Part shown: piece by piece, positions 1 to 12,400 of the stretch
How positions within the stretch are numbered: the stretch's first letter is position 1
Layout: each line of letters starts with the position of its first letter
NCBI GenBank assembly: GCA_917880885.1
Contig: OU862927.1
Span: 34,313,571 to 34,377,570 of the forward strand
DNA: 64,000 nucleotides
Origin: Limnephilus marmoratus
Lineage: Eukaryota > Arthropoda > Insecta > Trichoptera > Limnephilidae
Reading direction: 5' to 3'
Made by a program: the position numbers and the translations under genes
The notes under the pieces: model-generated
The model's database searches: none
What the model saw: the letters and a program-made list of their open reading frames with translations, nothing else
Told to the model about the DNA's origin: nothing

Positions 1-408
1 AGAGGGTACACTTTTATATTTAATTGAATACTTAACTCAAATTGCGATTTTTCAGAGATGTCTGGGTAGTCAATTGGACGATCAATATATGTACATAATT
101 TAAGATCCTCATGGCATAGATAGTTTTCAGGCTGTGAATCATGTTATGCTTTCCCCTTCTTTTTCCAATGTTTCACATTGTCTTGCAGTGCCCATCTAAA
201 TGTTCTACATAACTAACTATAAGATAGCTCTCTCACCTGGCATGTATTAAAGGGGTACTTCATAATCAAATAATATTACAGAAAAGTAATTTCAAGGATT
301 TCAATTAAAAATACCTACAGAGATATTTATGAAGTTTTTTTAATAATTTGAAGAATTAATGGTGTTCTTCAATTTGTAATACATATTATAGTCAAGTTGA
401 ATGTTTAC

Positions 409-491
409 CTGAACTTCTCCTTTTCTTTGCTTCCTCCGTATCTATCTCCGCTTCCACCTCGGTAGTCTTCCTTCACTCGAATGTATGAGAC
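409..491 (-). CDS. SRSF1: SRSF1 coding exon 4 (end of RRM2)
   Basis: Too short to stand out as an ORF. Acceptor GGGGGAG above 491 and donor GTAAAC below 409. Translates as [15 protein letters not shown], then [13 protein letters not shown], joining exon 3 in phase 0. This matches the YIRVK strand ending the SRSF1 pseudo-RRM. It leaves two bases for the next exon, outside the window. Bases 1-408 are therefore intron. Confidence 0.9.
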
Positions 492-3400
492 CTCCCCCTA
501 AACAAATCAAAACAATAAACATTACAAATCATCCTAAACTTCTGTCAAAAGAACATCAACCCTAGGCAAAAAAATCATGTTTTATAGTTTGCACTTGCAA
601 ATAGTGGACCACAAGACTTATACAGTACAATCTCACTAATCCGGCACTTCAATAGACCGATACGTTCAATAATCCGGCACCCTCCGCCCGCGTCTCCCTC
701 GCCCCTCTATGTTCCATCGCCGCGTCGTCGTCTAGCAGTCTAACCTCAAAACTTATATCATGTGCACGTGCGTACGTATTTACCAGTTGTTTTGAGGTGT
801 GAATAGTGTGTATATTCTCTTTATGAAATGCTTTGTTATATTTATTATGATTTTTTTCACTATAATCCAATAATCTGGCACCCTCTGGTTTTTAATAGTG
901 CCGGATTAATGAGATTGTACTGTATTTAGAACAAAACTCAAAGAACCTAGCAGTTTTTTTTTGTTTTAATATGAATACTGCACAAGGGTCCCAACAGTCT
1001 GGGGCCACTGGGACTATGGCATACGGCGTACACTATAGTGGGACAATTGGGATATGTCACACCACACAGAAGGTCTTGAGGAAAATAATTCTCCCCAAGG
1101 CCTATGTCATCTTTCGGGATGCTTTGTGGGGGGGTCTTTTTAGGAAAGGAAGGAGAGGAAGTTCTGGGAATGAAAAGGGTATGAGGAAGTGACGGACGTA
1201 TGTATCTAACCCTCCTGCTGCAGCACCAGGCGATGTTCCCAGAGAGTACGGCTGGAAAAGTCAAAGGAACTCCCTCAACCATTCTGTCCAGATCCTGCCG
1301 GCCATGCAGCTGGTAGGCAGACGCATCTGCCAACAAACCTCGCCCCATGAACCCGGGCACCCCTGCTGAGCCACCAAACATAGCGAACCACTAGGAGTGA
1401 CCTATGGCAGGAGTGTTGGTTATCCAATAAATGGTTCCCGGGCCGCCTCCCAAATTGGAGATGAGGAAAAGGAAGGTAGGGAAACACAGGACTATTCAGA
1501 TCGGGTCACTAAACACAACTGAAACGAATTTAAATAAACACTTCTAATGCATCTCTGCATTTAGCATTGATTTTTCCCTTATCAAACATAATTAGTCATG
1601 ATATCAATATTTTTTATTAGAAGTTTGTATAAAAAGCCATAAAGTACTTTATTTCCATGACAAATTACAAACGCAGGGTTCATCGTAAATATTTATACAG
1701 CAACTCTCATTGTAGATATTATCAGAGTTCTATTTTCAACAAACTGTTTCTGTATTGTATTACATTCTTGATAAAAATATGTATTTGCTCATTTAATTTC
1801 ATTATTATTGTTAGCCAATTAAAACGCTGCAATGAAAAGCATTTTTATCATTTTAAAAATACAACTGCAAAATGAAAATTATAAAAAGATTGTGAGTATG
1901 CAAATGAAATGGCAGTATTTGCCGCAATCTCTGTTATGTAGTTATGTAGTTACGTATGCACACAAGTTAACTATGGTATATATGTACCTCTAAGGACAAT
2001 AAAGCAGAATATAATGCAATGCATTTTACGCAGCTGGTTTGTTGGCATGAAGTTTACATTACAAGTAGTTTTTGTAGTTCATTTTAGAATGTTTTGAATT
2101 TGGTACTTAATTTGTTCAGGAATAATTTACCAATAACAACTGTACTAAATCATTAAAAAAAATTAAACATAATTTTATTACTCCTAGTGTGCGACTGCGA
2201 CACTAGAATGGGTTATTTAAGTGAAAATCGATGAAACGAAAAAGCGACATTAAAAAGAGACAACACATACATCTATAGAATTTAGCCTGCGAAAATGAGT
2301 TAAAATAATTGGCCTCCTCTTTGTGCAGTGCTTCGTAGCCTCCCCACCCTTGTCTACTTTAGTTTTCTGAAGGTTTAACTTCTACCGCCTGTGAATTGCA
2401 TATTGCCAATTTTACCATCAGCGAAGATGAAGATATTATTTATCTTTACATAGTATAAAGCAAAGTCGCTCCCGCTGTCTGTACCGCTTAGATCTTTTGA
2501 ACTATGCAACGGATTTTCATGCGGTTATCACCAATAGATAGAGTGATTCATGAGGAAGGTTTAGGTACATTATTTGTCAAGGTTTTGTGTAAATTGGTTG
2601 AAATATATGATATATAGGGAGCAGGCTGACAAGGGGGCGGCGTGGATTCGATATATATGCAAATTAACAGATGGCGTTGGTTATAAACGTTGGGTAATGG
2701 TGTTGTCAATAGATGGCATTGTGTTACATTAGCCACAGCAACATGTGTCCGGGTCTGCTAGTAATAGATATAGCGGAATTTGCTGACATAATGAGCAATA
2801 ATATCGGTTTACTCAGGCGGCGACAGCCAAAAATTGAATGATAAGATTTTTTTTAACCATTTTCGAATGTCAATGCCGTTTGTTGTGGTCCATTTGAATT
2901 AACAAATGACAGTCAATCAGGTTTCACTTATCTCAAGCTTCGTCAGGGCTTATTATAAATAAATTAATATAATAAGCCCTGACGACGCTTGAGATAAGCG
3001 AAACCTGGTTGGCTGTCTTTTGTTAATTCAAATAAAAAGTGGTGTATTACATACAAAGCGTGTTTTAACATTTAATATAATAATTCATCTTTAGTATGGA
3101 CACCCTACGATTGTGGCTGATGGAAGTCACCACAGGTAAATAGTACACGCCAAACGTTAAGACCGGTCTAAACACTGTTAATAATAATTCATTATTAATT
3201 AATAATTCATCTTTAGTAAGGACAACCTACGATTGTGGCTGATGGAAGTCACCACAGGTAAATAGTACACGCAAAACGTTAAGACCGGTCTGAGTTTCAA
3301 ATCACAACGGTGCTAAAGAATTTTTTACTTCAAAAAATATAATATTGTTTAATTTAAATTGGTATGGCTGCTCATCTCGGCTCACGACTGCCCTAGTGAT

Positions 3401-6400
3401 AGTAAGATCAGCGGCCTAGATTTTGCTTTTGTTATATAATTTTGTGAAAAAATAAAAATGAAGAAATAAATATCCAAAACATAAATGTTTTTCTATCCTA
3501 ACAGAGGTGAATTCAAATTACCATGGTGATGCCTACCTTTGTCATAAATCATTACCAAATGACAATACTCATTATTAAATTGATGGAAAACACAGATTGT
3601 AGAAATGATTTATGTATGTCAGTGATTTTACTACATTATTATTGACGAGTTTTGAAATAGTCCGTAACTTTGAAATAATGTTAACTGCGTATAATATTTA
3701 CAGATTTTTTATGAAGAGTAGCTATTTTCATATTCGGTAGATTAAATTATTATTAAAAAAATTACAACCTGAGAACGAGAAGAGTCGACCCCAACAGCCT
3801 ACCTAGGCAATGAGTTGGGACAGCGCAAGGAAGAAGAGGTAGATTAAATTATTATTTAGTTAAAAATGGATTGATGCAATTGAGGAAGGGACACCAGAAG
3901 ACGCATTGTCGAAGTGAGATGAATAGGACAAGAGGAAGAAAATGAAATGAGGAGGTATATATAGGTTAGAGGTATATTGACTTACCTCGTGGGAGCGGAA
4001 ACGAGAGTCGTCGAGCTTCTTGACGGCGTACTTCATGTCCTCGAGGCGGAGGAACTCCACCACGCCTGTGCCGTCCTTGAAGGCGTCGGCAAAGCACACG
4101 TCTCCCGCCTCGCGCATGTGATCCTTCAGGTCCTGCCAGGACCCGGAATTCGGGAGACCTGCAAGAACAAAAGATTCATTTCAATTTAAATACTAAAATC
4201 TACTAAAAATTACTAGATTTTGTCAATAACACCTTCAAACACAAATAACGTCACTCATATACAAATAAATAGATTGGTATATTTCAGGGGTACCCTGTAT
4301 GGTTGATCGCAAGAGGTTTCAAAGTCAAGTGAGATAATTATTTTGACTCTATTAGGTATTTATAAATAGCCTTTAAAATTAATGAAAATAAAACAGTAGA
4401 AAATTGACAACAAATTTTATAATCTCCATAGTTAACCTATATTCGTATAATGGTACCGACACCCATTCTCATTTATGAGTGTGCTCATCAACCGAACAAA
4501 CTTACTCATATATGAGCATGCTCAAAGCCAACAATTGAACATGTATGTTCTTTTTTTTTTTAATTGATAAATTAATGTTTAAGACAAGATTTTTATGCAT
4601 AGCACAAAGGGTAACAATTATTATAAGCAATAATAATCAGCCTGAAACACTCATCCACATTGAAAAAATATATAAATATAAAAATAAAGTTGGTTGTTTC
4701 CAGTAGTTGAAAAAATGTAATAAGCAATAATTGTTGAATGAAGCACTAGTATATATTGAATTATTTGGCGGGCAGGAGATAAGCCGACGTAGCTCAGTGG
4801 TCAGAGCATTTGACCAAAAATCAGAAGGACATGGGTTCGAGTCCCGTCAGCGGCATGTATCTTTTCTCGGAAGATTTTTTCAATGTAGGTGAGTGTTTCA
4901 GGCTGATAATTATTGCTTATAATAATTGTTACGTATGTTCTTTATGAACGTGCACTTGTCAAATACAATGTCAAAAAATAGAATCAGTTCCCTTCGCCCA
5001 GAACTAAACAAAATAATCTTGTTGCTCGCAACGCAGTTATTTAAGAATCTTTTGACGAAAGAAAATAAAACGGTTGATTTGGGTCCAATATGTCAACATA
5101 TATAGTTACAATGACGTAACATAGCCAGTTCCATCCGCACAGAAGTCAGCAAAGTAATCTTATTGCTTGCAATGCAATTATTTAACCACTCAGACCCATA
5201 AGCTTGTTTTCACAATAATTTATTGTTGCCAGACTTATATGTGACGTAGGAGGTGTACCTGACTTATTAAGAAACTTTTGTCAACAGAAAAAAAGAAAAT
5301 ATAAAGATCGATTTGGATTCTGATTGAGACCGGATCGAAATGGGCGTGCTCATAAGCCAGCTTGTTCACACATGCTTAGAGCACTTCCCCTTCCACCGGC
5401 GAATCCAGTAGCATGCTTATCAATATTAGCGCGTGATCAATATTAGCAACTTCACTGACACACATGCCACTAGGTAGCATTTGCTCATAAGTAGCAAACT
5501 CTCGTGCTACTAATGAGCGTGTCCATCAGTATCATAAAGCTTTTAAATTTTTATAATACCTTCCTTTATATAAAATAAGCTCTACCTTCCAGTTCTTACT
5601 AATAATGTTGTTACTTCTTTTAACCTTATTTGTTGTTCTTGTCTCACAATTCAGGTTTCCTAAAAGCCCACTCATCCTGCCTACTGACTGCCTACACGGC
5701 TAGAGCATTGAAAATAACTTATTATTTTTGCAGTGTGGGCAGAAAAGGTGTGGGATAGGGTCAATTTATGACCTTAAACTTAACACAGAGCAATAAACTA
5801 TGCTCATCTACATACAAAACATAACAATGAGCCTTCTCCTCTTTTGGACATATTTATATTAATCATAACAAGAAATTTTTTCAATGGGTTAAAATGTAAA
5901 ATGTTTCATTGTTTGACAGGCTGCTATGCAAAATGTTTCTTCGCTTGACAAACTAAAATGCATCACGTTTCTTTACTTGAAAGGATAGAATTCTCATTTT
6001 ACTGTTTAGACAGGCCGAAATGTTAATTGTTTCGTTGCTTGACAAACTTTCGGGAGAAATGCAGATCCTGCCACAGTTTGTTTTTTGCAAAAAACCATGT
6101 TTTCACCGCGTTTTAAGTTGAGAACTTTAATCTGGAAGATGAAAAAAAGTGCGGAAAGCAATAGAAATTTTTTTTTAATAAGTAATTAATTTTCAATTGC
6201 GTTAAAAAAAATTTTACTTCGCGAACCGACACTATGACAGCCCAGCAGGGCATTTCGTCACTGTTGGTATCCCTGATACAAAGACGAGCTAAATACGATT
6301 GTAGCCGACTTCGTGGGATAACTGATGAGGCGCATAATTATGAAATTTGTCTAGCGGGCTTGTGTATGTTATCTTTACTTTAAAAAACAGCCTACGTTTT

Positions 6401-9400
6401 TGAATGGTTTGTTTGGCAAAGCAGGGTTTGTGTAGCGGGCTTGTGTATATTATCTTTATTTTAAAAAACATCCCAGGATTTGAATGGTTTGTCTCCATTC
6501 CAGTACCTGATTAGAGGTTCGTTTACATTATATTATTAATTCTGTTTTTCATAATTACGCGCCTTACTATTTATCCCACGAAGTCTGCTACAATCGTATC
6601 TGGCTCTTGTTTGTAGGTCTGAGATACCAACATAACAGTGACAAAATGGCGGGCGGAGTGTCGTGGTATCGGTTCACGAAGTGAAATTTTATTTATACTT
6701 TAAACGGTTGTATCTCCCTCAATTTTACCCAGCGCGCCTTAATTTTTTTTTTATTCAGCTTCCACCCTTTCCTCATCTAGAAAGTGCCTTTTTATTAAAT
6801 TTCCAAACTGTGGCAGGATCTGCATTTCACCCAAACTTTCAAATAATTATAAATATTTCTTCAAACACAGTAGCAAACTTATTTTGTGGCACCATTTTAA
6901 TTCAAAATTAATAGATTACTTAGTTTTAACCACGTTTATTGTTTAAAAAAACATCATGTTTCATAAGCAATGCCTAACCCTTTTAGCGAGTTATTTTTTT
7001 ATCATTTACATTGTGGGAGTGAGTTGATTTTCAAGTTTTTCTCAATTTTGAGTAATCGATTAAATTAATTACTTTACTTTTTTTTTACTACACAAGTTGA
7101 TTTTTTTATAACTATAACCTTTCTTATTGCATTATAAATTTTAATTTAGACAAATTCAGAGAATTATAACAAAATTATTAGAAAAATTGAATAAAGTCGT
7201 ACGGCCGCACATATGCTCGATACTCTAAATCAGTGGTTCCCAAACTCTTTTGGCCCATGGACCTTTTTTCCACGGACCCCCTAAATGATCCTGGGGACCA
7301 TGGACCATTTTGGGAACCACTGCTCTATATGTATTGTTTGAGTGCCGCCGTATACGTGCAGAGATACTCCTCAAAGGGTTAATTCATCAGGTTTTATTTA
7401 AAACTGAGCATTGCTTACTTCATCGGGAAAACCCTGATGAAGTAAACCATTACTTACGAAACATGTTGGTTTTTTAAATAATAAATGTGGTTAAAACCAA
7501 GTATTCTATTAATTTTGAATGATAAATATGTTTACAAAAAAAAAACACTTATCAACCAACACACTGGAAAAACACTTATCAATCAACACACACATATCTC
7601 ACAAGTAATGTTACAAAAACTATTTGTCATACGGTCATATCAGAGAAAGCTATATGGATTTATTATGGTGTTAGTTGCTCAGTTTATAATGTGTAAATAA
7701 AATTCTAATAATTTTTAACCGTGATCTTTGATAAAATGCAGTGAAATCTGTCTGAATCACAATAGTAAGAACTTACCGCTAACCAGCACCCTGAATTCTG
7801 ATCGTCTAGCTGGGGGCCCCCTGCCTCCTCCGCGGCCTGCGCCCATCGGTCTCTCAGAGCCCCTGCCGCCCCCTCGGCCGCCTGGGCCCCCGCCGCGAGG
7901 GAACTCCACGCGCAGACGGTAGCCGTCATAGTCATAGCCATCGCGGGCCCGCACTGCGTCATCTGCGTCCCTGGAGAGACAATTTCATAAGATACTGAAG
8001 GAGATTTTTCAATTTGGGAGGTGGGTATGGGTACCGCCGCCCCGGGAACCATTTATTGGATAACCAACACCTCTGCCATAGGAAGTCACCCCAAGTGGTT
8101 CGCTACGTTTGGGGTCTAAGCAGGGGTGCCCAGGTGTGGTTTGTCCAGGTCTTGGTGGCCTATGCCTATGCGTCTTCCCACCTGCCATGTGGTGGACAGG
8201 ATTGAGTGAGACTGGTTGAGGGAGATCTTTCATCATCTCCAGCCGGGATCTCTCGACCCATCGCCTTGCACCGTGGTTGGATTCATATGACCTGGACATA
8301 CTGACCACACTGACCCCTCATACCTGTTTTCTTCCCAGAACTTCCTCTCCTTCCTTTCCTTAAAAAAACCCATTACACAACATCCCCTAAGATGGCATAG
8401 GCCCTGAGGGAAATTATTATCCTCAGGGCCTCCTTTGTGGAGCTAATGTAAAAAAGGATAAATTCATAAGGTACTGAAGGATAAATTCATAAGATACTGC
8501 CGAAGGATAAATTCATAAGATACTGAAGGGTTAAGATCTGCAGCAACAGAATCCTTTATTTCAAATAAATACAATATACCAAATTAACCTACTTGTTCCA
8601 ACACAAGTTTTTCTAATATCTCAGTACTTAATTGTTTCCATATTGAAACAAACAATATTATAAGAATATTGTTACATTTTTAGCTTGTAATGGGAGAAGG
8701 AGAAATCTAAACTCAGGAATGGTATTGGTAAACTTTCTGGATGAGTGGACATGCTTAACTCCTCAGACCTCGTGGACCTATTTTGTCGGAAAGTAAAAAA
8801 TTTTCAAATTGCGGTGGTAAACTTTGGTTTCATAAAGGTGAACATTTTAACTATTTTGCGGTTAAATTTTAGATATGAATATAAAGCATGATGTTTTCTC
8901 TTTCTAACACCATTTAGATCATATTTCTAACCATGACAGAAAGGGAGACAACGATTTCTATGAGACCTATATGAGTTGTTCCGAAAAGTGAACAAATTAG
9001 TCCGAGGGATTAATAAGAATATTTTTTTTAATTTTTATAAAAACCTTCTGATTTAACTTCATTACACAATACAACTATGTGCATTCGTGGCGACGGAAAA
9101 CATTGCATTCAAAATTTTAACACAAAATGTCATAGAATACGGACATAAATTATTGTAAATGTCTTACGATATAGACACGAAATACAATCATATTTTTAAA
9201 AAGATATGTTATCTCGTTAACAGAAAACAATGGCAATCATAGTTTTAATTCCAATATTTGAGCATCAAGGTAATTTTCACTCAGCTCTCTGTATTTTCGT
9301 CTGGCAATCGACTGTATTGTGAGGATATTCTGCTCCAGCCTTTCAACAGGTTAACACCAAAAGGGCATTGATATATTATAAATAGATGAGACAATAAGCG

Positions 9401-12400
9401 AAAAAATTGGTTCAACATATTTGGAGGGAGCCCATCCAATTCAATATTTCACGAATTTAGTTGACTTACAACCATCGTGTCCAAAGCACGTTACGCGGTA
9501 CGCATCTGGTCAAAAAGCACATGCAAAGGGTATTCATACAATGTATGGAACGGACTAATCAGACTGTTGAATGTCCCCTCAGCCAATGAACACTTAGAAT
9601 ATTGTAGGGATACTTACATTGTTATGCGATGCGCATCTGGTCAAAAGCATGTGAAAAAGGTGTTCATACAATGTATGGAACGGACTAATCAGACTGTTGA
9701 ATGTCCGAGTACTTAGTACGCGGTGCCCTCAGCCAATGAACACTTAGAATATTGTAGGGATACTTACATTGTTATGCGATGCGCATCTGGTCAAAAGCAC
9801 ATGAAAAAGGTGTTCATACAATGTATTGAATGGACTATTCAGACTGTTGAACGTCCGAGACCTATTTACACGATGCCCTCAGGCAACAGACATGTGCGTT
9901 TTTGTAGGTATACTTACATGGCGGCTCACGCTCGGTATGGAGTCTATTATAAGTCCCTTGAATGGTTCAATACCCGGCATCAGAGCTAAGTTCTAAGTTA
10001 ACTAGTTCCAGAACTCGCGGCCGTGAGTGGCGCAATGTCATACTCGTAATTGAAATTTTGAATGCAGTATTTTTCATCGCCCCGAATGCAAAAAGTTGTA
10101 TTTTATAGTAATTATTAAGGTGAATTTAAAGACTGTAAAAAATAACTAGGTTGAATAATACAAGGTGTCCGGAAACTCGTAGTACAAGCGGGAAACTGGA
10201 GAATCCACATCGCATTTGGAGTCGATTTTGTGGTTTAACTTTTTTTGATTTGAGCTTTCGTTTTCGAGTAAATCGGGTCCGAAGTTCGAATTTTTTTTGG
10301 TTAAATTTGAAAAAAAATTTCACTAGGGGGTTGATTTCAGCTGTGTAATGTCTTATAAAATGCAACGAAGGGTAAACCGGGCTCAAAATTTTTTTTAACC
10401 CTTTAGTTGCCGAAAAAATGGAAAAATAGAAAAAAAATAATATTAAAATCGAAATGCTCAGATCGAAAAAAATAAGTTTTTTGGGTTCTCTACGTGATGT
10501 AGATTCACCAGTTTCCCGCTTGTACTACGAGTTTCCGGACACGTTGTATAATTGATGAACTTTGATGTTGTTGTATGCGAAAAGTGTGTAAACCGCTGCT
10601 TAGCAATCGCTTTCGTGCCCTTCGGACCACATGTTTCCATTCGGTAGAAGACGGAAAGTGTCAAATTACCCCTCGCGTAAACCTCCGTAGGCCTGAAATG
10701 AACACGAATCTCAAAAATATTTGTGAGGCGTAGCGCCTCTATAGTATATCTCTGTACAAAAGGGTGCTTTTTACAAAACTATAGAATAACTGTCCCGTAA
10801 ATGATATTTACAGACGTCACTCACTGACTGTGAGAAGGTTTCCAATTTCTTGGATAAAGTGTCAAATAATACATCATGTTCTTTATAACATAGGGGAATT
10901 CATAGTGAGGAGGACAATATTGGCTAAACTATTAGAAATTATGTAGGTAGTTACAATAAATAAGATAGAAACACCCGAAAGATTCACATTAGTACACCAG
11001 GGCAAAAAACATAATTGAATTACCCTTATATTATATAGCCCATCCAGACTCTCGGCGAGAAGCCCCGAGAACACCCGAGAAGCGAGAATGTGAGGTGTTT
11101 CTCGCATTCTCTTTCTCGGGCTCGGCTGTTCTCGGATCAGTGTCGGTAAATTTGGCCGCTTCAAAGGATTTCTCGGGCGAGAAGCGAGAAGGCCTACTAC
11201 ACTCACGTTTTGTCTCAGTGTTGTTTAGTGAGTGGTTGAGAGTAGACGTGCGATATATTTTTGTTTTTGTTTCGAAAATTTTGTTTCCTTGTATAAAAAA
11301 TCAACAAGAGTTGTAATTTATATAATATTTTCAATCTGAACTGGTGTTATGGGATGCAAAACATCGAATTACAAAAGTTTGAACCACGATGCATGGAACA
11401 GACTTGGAGAAATAATGGAGATGAAAGTACCTGAACTCAAAAAGAAAAAAGATTCCCTTTTTGCTAGTTAACGGAAATATAGAAAAATGGTGAATGATTC
11501 CTCCAAATCGGGTGCTGGTAAAAATGAAATTTATAAACCTATATGGTTTGCATATGACGCTCTGGATTCCTTTCTAAATCAAGGGCTAACTACAACGTTC
11601 AACGACACAACGTTCACAAAATTATAATATGCCATGGCGCACAGAGCCAAGCCTGCTGCATTTTGAATATCGTCTGTGATGTCGTCCATACCGGATGGGA
11701 AACAGATCACGAGTGAGAAAAATGAGAGTGTGGATAAGTGCTTGTTCTCGCGAGAAGTCTCGGCGAGAAATTCTCGCTGAGACTTCTCGCCGTGAGTCTG
11801 GAATCGTCTTTAGGCTAGCTAGGTACATTGAATAAAGAATAACACTTCTACGGCTAGCTATAATACAAAGATATTAAATACAAGAGATATGCTATGATGG
11901 CCGCCCGACTGTCGGCGGACTACGGTCTAATGGTCCTAGTTTGAATACGGAATTTAGTTGATTTTTTTTATGATGTGCAGTAGTATTGGTTAACTATATC
12001 GGCGATACCAGGAAGCACAATCCCACCCAGTAAAAACTGCCAATGGCACATATCTTATATTTCAATATCTTTGCTATTATGAAAATATAGTTTTTTATGG
12101 ATATGACTGGAAGGGTAGGATTTTATAGGTTTCCCTCCATTAAAATCCTACCCCTTCAGTGGTTTCCTAGTTGAATTCAGTATTAATTATATTGTTAAAA
12201 ACTGCGGAAAAGATCACAAAAATACAACCTACACAAAATATAATATTTGCCAGCTAGACCAACACTTCAAAAAATTATCATCAATATAAAAATAAAACAA
12301 TAATTAATTTTCCGTTTGTATATTGATTTAAAAAGTCAGAAAACCGGTTACAATGTTGCTACAACTATTTATGCAGCTCTTTGTGTAGTTTTTCAGTACC

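Noticed and set aside
947..1381. 144-codon minus-strand ORF
   Set aside because: Lies in the 430-bp interspersed repeat; the frame is not kept in the other copies.
4783..4855. Functional tRNA gene
   Set aside because: Two acceptor mismatches, C at position 33, an unused AAA anticodon, and location inside a retroposed repeat.
4452..5535. A larger inverted-repeat element around the tRNA-bearing insertion
   Set aside because: GAGTGTGCTCATCA and ATGAGCGTGTCCATCA near the two ends look related, but the match is short and interrupted; not enough to define an element.
9480..9989. Repeat protein gene across the 150-bp array
   Set aside because: Openness follows from the period; no start context, splice or domain support.
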